Source of the DNA: SIG565 sp045656145
GTDB taxonomy: Bacteria > Bacillota > Clostridia > Oscillospirales > Acutalibacteraceae
Reading direction: 5' to 3'
Length of the DNA: 49,281 nucleotides
Assembly: GCA_045656145.1 (NCBI GenBank)
Contig: JAZOQP010000036.1
Location: 1 to 49,281 of the forward strand
The notes beneath the pieces were generated by a model, which saw nothing but the letters and a program-made list of their open reading frames with translations, had not been told where the DNA came from and made no database searches. A program made the translations under genes and the position numbers. Positions 8,940 through 17,023 of the stretch are shown here, piece after piece (within the stretch, counting starts at the first letter, position 1; the number at the start of each line of letters is the position of its first letter).

Positions 8940-9973
8940 AAGATAATCTTATCCTCCGACTCTACTATCTCGCCGATCACATAGGCATCTTCGCCATGAG
9001 CCTTTAAGATTTCCAATGATTTCTCTACATCTTCTGCAGGAACTACAACGCTCATACCAACGCCCATATTGAAGGTGTTGAACATATCGCGCTCGCTGAT
9101 ATTTCCGCGCTCTTGAAGGAGTTTGAAGATGGGTAAAATCTTAACGGCATCTTTATTGATTTTAGCACCAAGACCGTCCGGAATACTTCTCGGAATATTC
9201 TCATAGAAGCCGCCGCCTGTAATATGAGAAACACCCTTAACCTTAACCTCATCAATTAAAGCTAAGATAGATTTAACATAAAGGCGAGTAGGAGTGAGCA
9301 AAGTTTCGCCAATGCTCTTGCCGCCAAGTGCGGCCTCGGGAGAAGTGATATCAGAATTTTCAACATCGAAAACCTTGCGAACAAGCGAGAAGCCATTTGA
9401 ATGAACACCGCTTGAAGCCATAGCTATAACAACATCTCCGGGTTTCATTGTTTTATTATCAATAATCTTAGATTTATCAACAATACCTGTGCAATAACCT
9501 GCTAAATCATAATCATCCTCAGGCATAAGACCGGGATGCTCAGCAGTTTCGCCGCCGATAAGCGCGCAACCCGATTGAACACAACCCTCAGCCACACCCG
9601 CAACGATTTCGGCTATCTTCTCGGGAACATTCTTTCCGCAAGCAATGTAATCTAAGAAGAATAACGGTTTTGCGCCGCAGCAAATAATATCATTTGCACA
9701 CATAGCAACGCAATCAATTCCTATAGTATCATGCTTATCAAGAATTTGAGCAAGCTTGATTTTGGTTCCAACGCCATCGGTTCCTGCAACAAGCACAGGC
9801 TCAGTTATACCTGCAAGATTTAAACCGAAGCAACCGCCAAAGCCACCAACATCATCAAGGCAACCCTCATTCTTGGTGCGGTTAATATGTTTTTTCATAA
9901 GTTCAACTGCCTTGTAGCCTGCTGTGATATCAACACCGGCTGCTGCATAACTTTCTGATTTTGAATTTTTCAT
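8936..9973 (-). CDS. purM: Phosphoribosylformylglycinamidine cyclo-ligase (AIR synthetase)
   Basis: Closes FGAM to AIR using ATP (fifth step). About 345 residues from the chosen start. Motifs: AAGVDITAGYKAVELM at the N-terminus, the GGFGG segment, GTDGVGTKIKLA, and GGETAEHPG. The ATG at 9973 is preferred over an in-frame Met at 9991: GGAGAGGA lies at the right distance upstream and the protein then begins just before the conserved SYAAAGVD segment. The gap to purF is 4 nt, and the 3' end overlaps purN. Confidence 0.95.
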   Translation of the reverse strand: MKNSKSESYAAAGVDITAGYKAVELMKKHINRTKNEGCLDDVGGFGGCFGLNLAGITEPVLVAGTDGVGTKIKLAQILDKHDTIGIDCVAMCANDIICCGAKPLFFLDYIACGKNVPEKIAEIVAGVAEGCVQSGCALIGGETAEHPGLMPEDDYDLAGYCTGIVDKSKIIDNKTMKPGDVVIAMASSGVHSNGFSLVRKVFDVENSDITSPEAALGGKSIGETLLTPTRLYVKSILALIDEVKVKGVSHITGGGFYENIPRSIPDGLGAKINKDAVKILPIFKLLQERGNISERDMFNTFNMGVGMSVVVPAEDVEKSLEILKAHGEDAYVIGEIVESEDKIIL

Positions 9974-9977
9974 AATT

Positions 9978-11399
9978 TTATTCCTCTCCATTCCAACAAT
10001 ATGTGCAAAGATTTTCTTTTGGTATACCTATAGCTTCTATAACGCCCCCAAGAGATTGGAAATCTATTGATGCAAAGTGTAGCTTCTCACTTATCGCCTT
10101 GCGGAGTTTCTTTCCGCGCTCGGTTGAGCCATCGCTATATTCTTCAATATAATTAAATCCCTCTTGACCCTCTAATTCAAGAATTATTCTTCTGGCTATG
10201 AGCTCTAGGTCATCAGTAGCTCTAGAGAAGTTAAGATATTTACAACCATACATAATCGGAGGGCAAGCCGAGCGCATATGAACGCTCTTGGCTCCGTTAT
10301 CATATAGAAAATCAACCGTTTCTCTTAGCTGAGTTCCGCGAACAATAGAGTCATCAACAAATAATAAATCTTTGCCCTCGATTAGTTCGTGAACCGGAAT
10401 TTGTTTCATTTTTGCCACTTTTTTGCGCTCTGTCTGGTGAGTAGGTGTAAAGCTTCTCGCCCATGTGGGAGTGTATTTAATAAAGGCTCTCGCAAAGGGA
10501 ATTCCACTTTCGTTGGAATATCCTATCGCGTGAGGAGTTCCTGAATCGGGCACACCAACAATATAATCAACCTTTTCATTAAAGCCTGCCGCCCTATCAT
10601 TCTCGGATAAAATCTTTCCGTTTTTATATCTCATTACCTCAACATTTTTGCCTTCGTAAGTAGAGGTTGGATAACCGTAATAACTCCAAAGGAATGAGCA
10701 AACCTTCATTTTCTTATTAGGTTTTTTTAGAACCGTTATTCCATCGGTTTCAAGCCTTACTATCTCCCCCGGACCTAAATCACGAACCTCGGTATATCCT
10801 AATTTTTTATAGGCAAACGACTCAAAAGAAGCGCAATATCCGCAGTCGTTCTTACCAACGCTTATCGGAATTCTGCCAACCTTATCTCTTGCAGCAATAA
10901 GTGTTCCATCATCGCAAAGAATAAGGATTGAGGCTGTGCCATCAATTACCTCCTGCGCAAAGGCTATACCCTCGGCAAAATCTGATTTCTGATTTATAAG
11001 CGCCGCTACAATTTCGGTGGAGTTTACAAGTCCACCCGACATTGAGGTTAAATGTCCGCCCTTGGATAAATAATCTCTAACAATTTCTGCAGAATTGTTG
11101 ATTAAACCTGTAACGCAAATCGCATAGACACCAAAGGTTGAATGAATGAGTAATGGTTGCGGGTCATAATCACTTATGCAACCAATCGCCGAGTTACCTT
11201 TCATCTCTTCAAAAACATCTTCGAACTTTGTTCTGAAGGGAGAATTTTGAATATTGTGTATTTCACGCTGAAGACCAATGGTGCTATCAAAAGCTGCCAT
11301 GCCTGCTCTTCTTGTTCCTAAGTGGGAATGATAATCGGTGCCGAAAAAAACATCGGAAATTGCATCTTCGGTACTAACTACTCCAAAAAAGCCGCCCAT
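9978..11399 (-). CDS. purF: Amidophosphoribosyltransferase family protein lacking the N-terminal Cys nucleophile
   Basis: PurF-family proteins make phosphoribosylamine from PRPP, the first step to IMP. The ATG at 11399 has a strong AAGGAG upstream and gives 473 residues beginning MGGFFGVVS. An N-terminal Ntn-type glutaminase domain (SHLGTRRAGM near residue 25) is followed by a phosphoribosyltransferase domain with a clear PRPP loop (LLFVDDSIVRGTQ, about 345-357). Classical PurF has Cys as the first mature residue (Met-Cys-Gly); here that position is Gly and no Cys occurs nearby. I recall a similar MGGFFG-type group in Bacteroides and other anaerobes. It may use ammonia or another nitrogen donor. 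A C-terminal CTYC pair is present. Its operon position supports the PurF role. Confidence 0.85.
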   Translation of the reverse strand: MGGFFGVVSTEDAISDVFFGTDYHSHLGTRRAGMAAFDSTIGLQREIHNIQNSPFRTKFEDVFEEMKGNSAIGCISDYDPQPLLIHSTFGVYAICVTGLINNSAEIVRDYLSKGGHLTSMSGGLVNSTEIVAALINQKSDFAEGIAFAQEVIDGTASILILCDDGTLIAARDKVGRIPISVGKNDCGYCASFESFAYKKLGYTEVRDLGPGEIVRLETDGITVLKKPNKKMKVCSFLWSYYGYPTSTYEGKNVEVMRYKNGKILSENDRAAGFNEKVDYIVGVPDSGTPHAIGYSNESGIPFARAFIKYTPTWARSFTPTHQTERKKVAKMKQIPVHELIEGKDLLFVDDSIVRGTQLRETVDFLYDNGAKSVHMRSACPPIMYGCKYLNFSRATDDLELIARRIILELEGQEGFNYIEEYSDGSTERGKKLRKAISEKLHFASIDFQSLGGVIEAIGIPKENLCTYCWNGEE

Positions 11400-11469
11400 A
11401 AATAACTCCTTAAAAAAGTGGTATAGTGTGGCGGAAAAATCCGCCACACTTTAGTTGGTTTATATTTAA

Positions 11470-12156
11470 TTATGCAAAGAAAAGTTTAGAAAGGGTCATT
11501 GGGTCGATATACTCGCCATTCTTATAAACGCGCATATTACCCGAAGCAATTTCATCAATAAGCATTACGCTGCCATCTTTATCATAGCCGAACTCAAACT
11601 TAATATCATAAAGATCTAGTCCCTTTTCCTTTAGGTCATCGGCAACAATTTTTGTAATCTTCTGGGTCATATCCTTAACAGCATCATACTGCTCGGCTGT
11701 CATAACACCTAAATCAACAAGTCCATCTTTGGTTACAAGCGGGTCGCCCTTTTCATCGTTTTTGAAGGTTGTCTCAACGTATGCGGGAAGGTCAGCGCCC
11801 TCTTCAATATAATCGCTGTAACGGCGTAAGAAACTGCCTACTGCTTTATAACGGCAGATAACCTCAAGGCCTTTACCAAAAACTTCAGCAGGAAGAACCT
11901 CCATTGTGGTGTCCTCTAAAGAAGCATTTACATAATGGGTTTTAATACCTGCGGCATTAACCTTTTCGAAGAAGTAAATCGACATTCTAAGGTTTACATC
12001 GCCCACACCATCAATAGTAAGGCCAACGGCATTCTCACCCGGATCAAAAACACCATCTTTACCGGTGCAATCATCCTTAAATTTTAAAAGGTAATTTCCG
12101 TTATCAAGCGCGAAAACATCCTTTGTTTTTCCTTTGTAAACAAGTTTCTTTTCCAT
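11470..12156 (-). CDS. purC: SAICAR synthetase
   Basis: Condenses CAIR with aspartate using ATP to give SAICAR (eighth step in common numbering). The 228 residues are close to the usual 235-245. Motifs: YKGKTKDVF at the N-terminus, FKDDCTGKDG, the VICRYKAVGSFLRRY segment, and the metal and substrate region LIDEIASGNMR near the C-terminus. A good ribosome binding site (AAAGGAG) precedes the ATG. It lies between purE and purF, an order common in Gram-positive pur operons. purB, which would act on its product, is not in the window. Confidence 0.96.
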   Translation of the reverse strand: MEKKLVYKGKTKDVFALDNGNYLLKFKDDCTGKDGVFDPGENAVGLTIDGVGDVNLRMSIYFFEKVNAAGIKTHYVNASLEDTTMEVLPAEVFGKGLEVICRYKAVGSFLRRYSDYIEEGADLPAYVETTFKNDEKGDPLVTKDGLVDLGVMTAEQYDAVKDMTQKITKIVADDLKEKGLDLYDIKFEFGYDKDGSVMLIDEIASGNMRVYKNGEYIDPMTLSKLFFA

Positions 12157-12175
12157 TTTTATATCTCCTTTTAAA

Positions 12176-12673
12176 TTATATATTTTTTAAACTTTCCATT
12201 ACCTTGGCATCTTTCGAAAGAACAACCTCGGCATCTTTAGCACGCTTTGCATCCAACTTTTCAGCCAAAGCCTTATCCTCAACCGCTATAATCTGCATAG
12301 CGAGAAGCGCTGCATTTGCCGCGCCGTTTATAGCAACCGTTGCAACGGGAATACCTGTAGGCATTTGAACTGTTGAAAGAAGAGCATCAAGACCATCCAT
12401 CATTCCGCCCTTGCAGGGAATTCCAATAACGGGCAAGGTTGTGTTAGCCGCAATAGCGCCTGCTAGATGCGCCGCCATACCTGCCGCACAAATAAGAGCA
12501 CCAAAGCCGTTCTCTCTTGCATTAATTGCAAAATCGCGAGCTTCAACAGGTGTTCTATGAGCCGAATAGATATGAACCTCATAAGGCACTTCAAAGCTAT
12601 CAAGCATATCTGTTGCCTTTTTAATGATGGGTAAATCGCTATCGCTTCCCATAATAATGCCGATTTTTTTCAT
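12176..12673 (-). CDS. purE: N5-carboxyaminoimidazole ribonucleotide mutase (class I PurE)
   Basis: Interconverts N5-CAIR and CAIR. The 165-residue length and motifs GSDSDL (9-14), SAHRTP (37-42) and AGMAAHLAG match the PurE family. It is the first gene of the purine operon, 17-30 nt after a terminator hairpin that overlaps the ZTP riboswitch, so expression of the whole operon should depend on that switch. No purK is visible here. A class I enzyme normally needs PurK, which may be elsewhere; alternatively the protein may act directly on AIR and CO2. Confidence 0.95.
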   Translation of the reverse strand: MKKIGIIMGSDSDLPIIKKATDMLDSFEVPYEVHIYSAHRTPVEARDFAINARENGFGALICAAGMAAHLAGAIAANTTLPVIGIPCKGGMMDGLDALLSTVQMPTGIPVATVAINGAANAALLAMQIIAVEDKALAEKLDAKRAKDAEVVLSKDAKVMESLKNI

Positions 12674-12690
12674 AATTTTTTCTCCTTAAA

Positions 12691-12734
12691 CTAAAAATGG
12701 GCGCATTTAACTAACCCTTAGTTAAATGCGCCCA
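12691..12734 (-). terminator. Riboswitch-controlled intrinsic terminator before purE
   Basis: On the minus strand a perfect 17-bp stem (arms 12718-12734 and 12698-12714, loop of 3) is followed by TTTTTAG. The 5' arm includes the TGGGC that ends the ZTP aptamer, so aptamer folding and terminator folding exclude each other. This is the layout of a transcription-terminating ON switch. Confidence 0.9.
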
Positions 12735-12822
12735 GACGGTCGGCTAAAATGTGCGATTTTTCGCACCGCGCCTTTTACTCCTTTGTGGTTAATTCCACTC
12801 TCTTCCGTCAGTCATAAAAAAC
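12729..12822 (-). ncRNA. ZTP (pfl) riboswitch upstream of purE
   Basis: The purE leader reads on the minus strand GACTGACGG, then a GTGG...CCAC hairpin, AAAGGAGTAAAAG, a GTGCG/CGCAC hairpin and finally GCCGACCGTCTGGGC. This matches the conserved layout of the pfl motif: the 5' GACUGACGG element pairs with the 3' CCGUCUGGGC in a pseudoknot. Pfl/ZTP riboswitches are known upstream of purine and one-carbon genes. They turn genes on when ZMP/ZTP (AICAR derivatives) accumulate because 10-formyl-THF is short. Here the controlled operon includes both formyltransferase genes, the AICAR transformylase and glyA, which fits well. Confidence 0.87.
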
Positions 12823-12840
12823 GCTTTCAACTACCTCTAT

Positions 12841-12870
12841 ATTATAACATAAAGCACCATTTTAAGTCAA
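12841..12870 (-). promoter_or_regulatory. Sigma-A-type promoter of the purine operon
   Basis: Minus strand TTGACT at 12865-12870 and a perfect TATAAT at 12841-12846, with an 18-bp spacer. It lies about 25 nt upstream of the ZTP aptamer. It also lies downstream of the pyrB stop at 12921, with no convincing pyrB terminator between, so read-through from the pyr operon into the switch is possible. Confidence 0.85.
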
Positions 12871-12920
12871 TAAAAAGTATGTAAAAAATGCCGATGTTTT
12901 CTTGCTTTTTTTTATACATT

Positions 12921-14009
12921 TTAACGACTCTGCTTGGTTTCGCAGTATATACAACGATAAAGCCCGCTTTCCTTATCGGCAAGGCGGAAAATATGTTCTA
13001 TTTCCTGCTCGCAACTTGTAATGCAGCGCGGGTTTTGGCACTTAATTTCATTTCTTACAATTTCGCCTGTGTCAGCAAAAACTGCAGAATCATTTTTAGC
13101 CTCATCAAGAAGTTTTAAGATAAGCGCCATTCGCATATATTTTCCGTTAAGCGCCTGAGTAAAATAGCAGGCTCTGGGGTCGGAATCCACCGCAACACTT
13201 ATTTCATTAACACGCGGCAGCGGATGGAGAATGCTTAAATCCTTTTTAGCATTCTCGAGTTTTTTAGGCTCTAAAATGTAGGAGTCTTTAAGCCTTAAAT
13301 AATCTTCCTCATTAAAGAAACGCTCTCTTTGAACACGAGTCATATAAAGAACGTCAAGCTCAGGTATAGCCTTTTCCAAATCCTCGGTTTCAATATACTC
13401 AATATTTAATTTATCGAGAACACCTTTTTTAATATAATTCGGCAATCTTAATTCTTCGGGAGAAATTAAAACAAACTTAACGCCCGAATAACGAGAAAGC
13501 GCAGAAATTAAGGAATGAACCGTTCTGCCAAACTTAAGGTCTCCGCAAAGACCAACAGTAATATCCGAAAAACGAGCTTTTTCGCGGTAAATAGTAAGCA
13601 AATCGGCAAGTGTTTGGGTGGGATGGTTATGACCGCCATCACCCGCATTAATAACCGGAACACTCGCATTCATTGCCGCTACTAAGGGAGCGCCCTCTTT
13701 AGGATGGCGCATAGCAATAATATCGGCGTAAAGGCTTATAATCTTCGCTGTATCGGCAACACTCTCGCCCTTTGAAGAGGAAGAAGAACTTGCCTCAGAA
13801 AAACCTAAAACGCTGCCTCCGAGTTCAAGCATTGCTGCTTCAAAGCTAAGTCTTGTTCTGGTTGAAGGCTCAAAAAACAAGGTTGCAATCTTTTTGCCCT
13901 TGCATTTTTCACTATATTTTTCAGGATTCTCAATAATATCCATCGCTGTGGCAACAAGTGCATCAAGCTCTTCTACGGTGAAATCTAAAATATCAATTAA
14001 ACTGCGCAT
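12921..14009 (-). CDS. pyrB: Aspartate carbamoyltransferase with fused C-terminal PyrI-like zinc domain
   Basis: Joins carbamoyl phosphate and aspartate (second step to UMP). Residues 1 to about 308 form the catalytic chain: FEPSTRTRLSFE (46-57), the SSKGES loop with K80, and HPTQ (129-132). The last ~50 residues are extra and carry C324, C329, C353 and C356, that is C-x4-C, 23 intervening residues, C-x2-C. This is the same spacing as the zinc site of E. coli PyrI, and the KCQNPRC...RCIYC context is similar. The N-terminal nucleotide-binding half of PyrI is missing. So this is a catalytic chain carrying only the zinc domain, which in E. coli mediates contact with catalytic subunits. Last gene of the pyr operon, 3 nt after pyrE. 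Confidence 0.93.
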   Translation of the reverse strand: MRSLIDILDFTVEELDALVATAMDIIENPEKYSEKCKGKKIATLFFEPSTRTRLSFEAAMLELGGSVLGFSEASSSSSSKGESVADTAKIISLYADIIAMRHPKEGAPLVAAMNASVPVINAGDGGHNHPTQTLADLLTIYREKARFSDITVGLCGDLKFGRTVHSLISALSRYSGVKFVLISPEELRLPNYIKKGVLDKLNIEYIETEDLEKAIPELDVLYMTRVQRERFFNEEDYLRLKDSYILEPKKLENAKKDLSILHPLPRVNEISVAVDSDPRACYFTQALNGKYMRMALILKLLDEAKNDSAVFADTGEIVRNEIKCQNPRCITSCEQEIEHIFRLADKESGLYRCIYCETKQSR

Positions 14010-14012
14010 TTC

Positions 14013-14666
14013 TTATTCCTTTGCTCCGTTTATTTTAAGATAATTCTTAATTCTTTCAACATTCTCGCGATTTTTCTCATCTTCCTCAAGGTACTCGATA
14101 ATGTCATAAACATCAACAACCGAGTATACCGGGAAGCCGAACTCTTCGCCCACCTCAGCCATGGCTGATTTTTCGGTTTTACCTTTTTCCTTGCGGTCAA
14201 CCATTACAAAAACAGCCGCAACCTTAGAGCCAAGGCTTGATAAAATCTCCATGCTCTCGCGGATAGCTGTGCCTGCTGTGATAACATCCTCAACAATTAC
14301 AATCTCTTCGGCTTCGTTCGGCTTATAGCCTACAAAAACTCCACCTTCGCCATGGTCCTTAGCCTCTTTTCTATTGAAGAAGAAAGGAACATCAAGTCCA
14401 TTTTCACTCAATGCGCAAGCAACCGAAACAGCAATCGGAATACCCTTATAAGCAGGACCGTAAAGTACGGTTTTCTTATTGCCGATTTTTTCATTGTATG
14501 CCTTGGCATAAAACTGACCCATCTTTCTTATCTGGTCGCCTGTTTTAATATCGCCTGCATTAATAAAATAAGGGATTTTTCTGCCTGATTTTGCGGTGAA
14601 ATCTCCGAATTTGAGCACTCCCGCGCCCTCTAAAAACTGGATAAATTCTCTTTTATAACCTTCCAT
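14013..14666 (-). CDS. pyrE: Orotate phosphoribosyltransferase
   Basis: Transfers the phosphoribosyl group of PRPP to orotate to give OMP. It has 217 residues. The PRPP-binding motif IVIVEDVITAGT spans about 122-133, and the flexible loop RKEAKDHGEGG lies near 99-109. The KSGRKIPYFINAG segment near the N-terminus matches the orotate-binding region of the family. It is encoded between pyrF and pyrB in the operon, with a good ribosome binding site. Confidence 0.96.
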   Translation of the reverse strand: MEGYKREFIQFLEGAGVLKFGDFTAKSGRKIPYFINAGDIKTGDQIRKMGQFYAKAYNEKIGNKKTVLYGPAYKGIPIAVSVACALSENGLDVPFFFNRKEAKDHGEGGVFVGYKPNEAEEIVIVEDVITAGTAIRESMEILSSLGSKVAAVFVMVDRKEKGKTEKSAMAEVGEEFGFPVYSVVDVYDIIEYLEEDEKNRENVERIKNYLKINGAKE

Positions 14667-14682
14667 AATCTTTCTCCTTTAA

Positions 14683-15381
14683 TTAATCAACAAACTCAGC
14701 TACGCATCTTTCATAAGCGGCAACAGGGTCTTCGGCGGCTGTAATAGGTCTGCCCACCACGATATAATCCGAGCCGATTTTCTTAGCCTCAGCGGGTGTC
14801 ATAACTCTCTTTTGGTCGCCTATTTCGCCATCGGCAAAGCGAACACCGGGGGTAATGGTTAAAAACTCATTTCCGCAAAGACCATGCACCTTTTCAGCCT
14901 CAAGCGGCGAGCAAACAACACCATCTAAACCCGATTCCTTTGCATTCTTAGCATAATGCATAACAACCTTATCAATAGGCTCTTTAATAAGCAAATCGTT
15001 TTCCATACTTTCCTGGTCGGTAGAGGTTAACTGTGTTACAGCGATAAGTAAAGGTCTTGTTCCATCGGGTCTTGTTAAGCCTTCAAGAGCTGCCTCCATC
15101 ATACGCTTTGTTCCGGCTGCGTGGAGGTTAGTGATATCAACATCAAGACCTGATAAAACAGCCATTGACTTTTTAACGGTATTGGGAATATCATGAAGTT
15201 TTAAATCGAGGAAAATTTTATGTCCTCTTGCCTTTATTTGTTTAACAATTTCGGGACCCTCTGCATAAAAAAGCTCCATACCGATTTTCACAAAAGGTTT
15301 TCTGCCTGTAAACTTATCAAGGAAGTTATAAACCGCCTCGGCAGATGAAAAATCACATGCCACAATTACATCCTTACCCAT
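14683..15381 (-). CDS. pyrF: Orotidine 5'-phosphate decarboxylase
   Basis: Decarboxylates OMP to UMP, the last step of pyrimidine synthesis. It has 232 residues, the normal short bacterial form. The catalytic D-x-K-x-x-D set is visible in DLKLHDIPNT as D59, K61 and D64. The phosphate-binding end is IVVGRPITAAEDP. Its ATG overlaps the pyrD stop (TAATG), so the two are coupled. pyrE follows after a short gap. Confidence 0.96.
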   Translation of the reverse strand: MGKDVIVACDFSSAEAVYNFLDKFTGRKPFVKIGMELFYAEGPEIVKQIKARGHKIFLDLKLHDIPNTVKKSMAVLSGLDVDITNLHAAGTKRMMEAALEGLTRPDGTRPLLIAVTQLTSTDQESMENDLLIKEPIDKVVMHYAKNAKESGLDGVVCSPLEAEKVHGLCGNEFLTITPGVRFADGEIGDQKRVMTPAEAKKIGSDYIVVGRPITAAEDPVAAYERCVAEFVD

Positions 15382-16292
15382 TATTTAACTCCTCCTATAA
15401 TATCTTTTAAATTATCAATACCGTATTTTTTCATAACACGGGGTAAATCTTCAATAATAGTTTTGCAAATGGTGGGGTCAACTAAATTTGCCGCACCGAT
15501 TTCAACTGCAGTTGCGCCCGCGAGCATCATTTCAATAACATCTTCAGCGCTGCTAACACCGCCCATTCCAACAACCGGAATATTCACGGCATTTGCCACC
15601 TGATAAACCATTCTAACGGCTACGGGGAATATTGCAGGGCCTGAAAAACCACCCATTTTATTGGCAATTACAGGTCTTCTTGTTTTTAAATCTATACGCA
15701 TTCCGAGCATTGTGTTAATAAGGCTTATGCCATCAGCCCCCGCCTCTTCGCAAGCCTTTGCTATTGCCACAATATCGGTTACATTGGGAGAAAGTTTTAC
15801 AATTACAGGCTTTGTTGTTACCTTTTTAACCTCTCTTACAACCTCAGCCGCGGCTTCCGGAGAAGTACCGAAACTCATACCGCCGCCGTGAACATTCGGG
15901 CAGCTTACATTTACTTCGAGCCAACCAACCTGTTCCTCTTTATCAAGTTTCTCGCAGGTGTAAACATAATCCTCAACCGAAAAGCCGCTAATATTTGCCA
16001 TAACTTTTTTATGGAAGCATTTTTTTAGCTTGGGAAGTTCCTCGCTTATAACCTTTTCAACACCCGGGTTTTGAAGACCTACCGCATTAATCATACCTGC
16101 TGTGCATTCTGCAATTCTGGGTGTTGGGTTACCAAAGCGGGCATCCCTTGTTGTTCCTTTAAAAGAAAATGTGCCAAGAACATTTATATCATAAATATCA
16201 TTAAATTCATAACCAAAGCCGAAGGTTCCGCTAGCGGGAATTATAGGATTATCAAGTTCTATTCCGCATAAATTAACGCTTAATTTTCCCAT
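15381..16292 (-). CDS. pyrD: Dihydroorotate dehydrogenase class 1B, catalytic subunit
   Basis: Oxidises dihydroorotate to orotate in the cytosol and passes electrons to NAD+ through PyrK. With the ATG at 16292, which has GGAGGAG at the right distance, the protein has 303 residues. Class 1 features: the catalytic Cys at 131 in NVSCPNVHGGG, the FMN region PASGTFGFG near residues 19-27, NAVGLQNPG, and GMGGVSSAEDV with the phosphate site. Its start lies 13 nt inside the pyrK gene, a coupling expected for a stoichiometric complex. Confidence 0.95.
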   Translation of the reverse strand: MGKLSVNLCGIELDNPIIPASGTFGFGYEFNDIYDINVLGTFSFKGTTRDARFGNPTPRIAECTAGMINAVGLQNPGVEKVISEELPKLKKCFHKKVMANISGFSVEDYVYTCEKLDKEEQVGWLEVNVSCPNVHGGGMSFGTSPEAAAEVVREVKKVTTKPVIVKLSPNVTDIVAIAKACEEAGADGISLINTMLGMRIDLKTRRPVIANKMGGFSGPAIFPVAVRMVYQVANAVNIPVVGMGGVSSAEDVIEMMLAGATAVEIGAANLVDPTICKTIIEDLPRVMKKYGIDNLKDIIGGVK

Positions 16293-17014
16293 AATATCTC
16301 CTCCTTTTTCATAACAGGACCCTCTTTGCAAATTCTCTTATAGCCTGTTATGGTTTTGCAGCTGCAACCCATGCAAGCACCAAATCCGCAACCCATACGC
16401 TCTTCGAAACTAAGTTCGCCCGAGGTTTTGGCGGCTTTATAAATCGCCTTTAACATGGGTTCGGGGCCACAGGTGTAAAAATATGAATAGCTTTCAGGCA
16501 AAGCATCGGTTACAAAGCCCTTTACCCCATAACTGCCATCAGCTGTGCAAACAGTAACGCTGCAACCGAGTTCTTTAAAATCTTCTTCGCAAAAAACTTC
16601 ACTTTTGGTATTAAAGCCTAAAACAACCGATACATTCTTGCCCTGTTCCTTTAACCTCCTAGCAAGAAGATAAAGAGGGGGCACACCAACGCCACCACCG
16701 AGAAGCACAGGGTTATCTCCTGATTTTGATAAATCATATCCATTGCCAAGACCTGTTAAAATATCAAGCTCGACGCCCTCTTGCATATCCTTCATTTGCT
16801 CGGTGCCGTGTCCCACAACCTTATAGATAATGGTAACGGCGGTATCGTTTACATCATAAACCGAAATAGGACGGCGCAAAAACTTTCCATCAAGCTTTAT
16901 GTTTATAAACTGCCCCGCATTTGTAATAGCAGAGGTATCCCCCGAAAGTGTCATTTTATAGACACTTTCGGTTAATTTTTTATTTTCACTAATCTTAAAA
17001 ACTGATTGTTTCAT
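16280..17014 (-). CDS. pyrK: Dihydroorotate dehydrogenase electron transfer subunit
   Basis: The FAD and [2Fe-2S] partner of class 1B PyrD; it carries electrons from FMN in PyrD to NAD+. It has 244 residues. The FAD-binding RRPISVYD motif is near residues 47-54. A nucleotide-binding GGGVGVPPLY follows near 106-115, then a YTCGPEPML segment. The C-terminal cluster ligands are C209, C214, C217 and C229 in MGCGFGACMGCSCK plus RICKEGP. The gene overlaps pyrD by 13 nt. Confidence 0.95.
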   Translation of the reverse strand: MKQSVFKISENKKLTESVYKMTLSGDTSAITNAGQFINIKLDGKFLRRPISVYDVNDTAVTIIYKVVGHGTEQMKDMQEGVELDILTGLGNGYDLSKSGDNPVLLGGGVGVPPLYLLARRLKEQGKNVSVVLGFNTKSEVFCEEDFKELGCSVTVCTADGSYGVKGFVTDALPESYSYFYTCGPEPMLKAIYKAAKTSGELSFEERMGCGFGACMGCSCKTITGYKRICKEGPVMKKEEILWEN

Positions 17015-17023
17015 TATAACTCC

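Noticed and set aside
12674..12870. Guanine/purine riboswitch in the purE leader
   Set aside because: The paired loops and core of a purine aptamer are absent; the GACUGACGG and CCGUCUGGGC elements fit the ZTP class.
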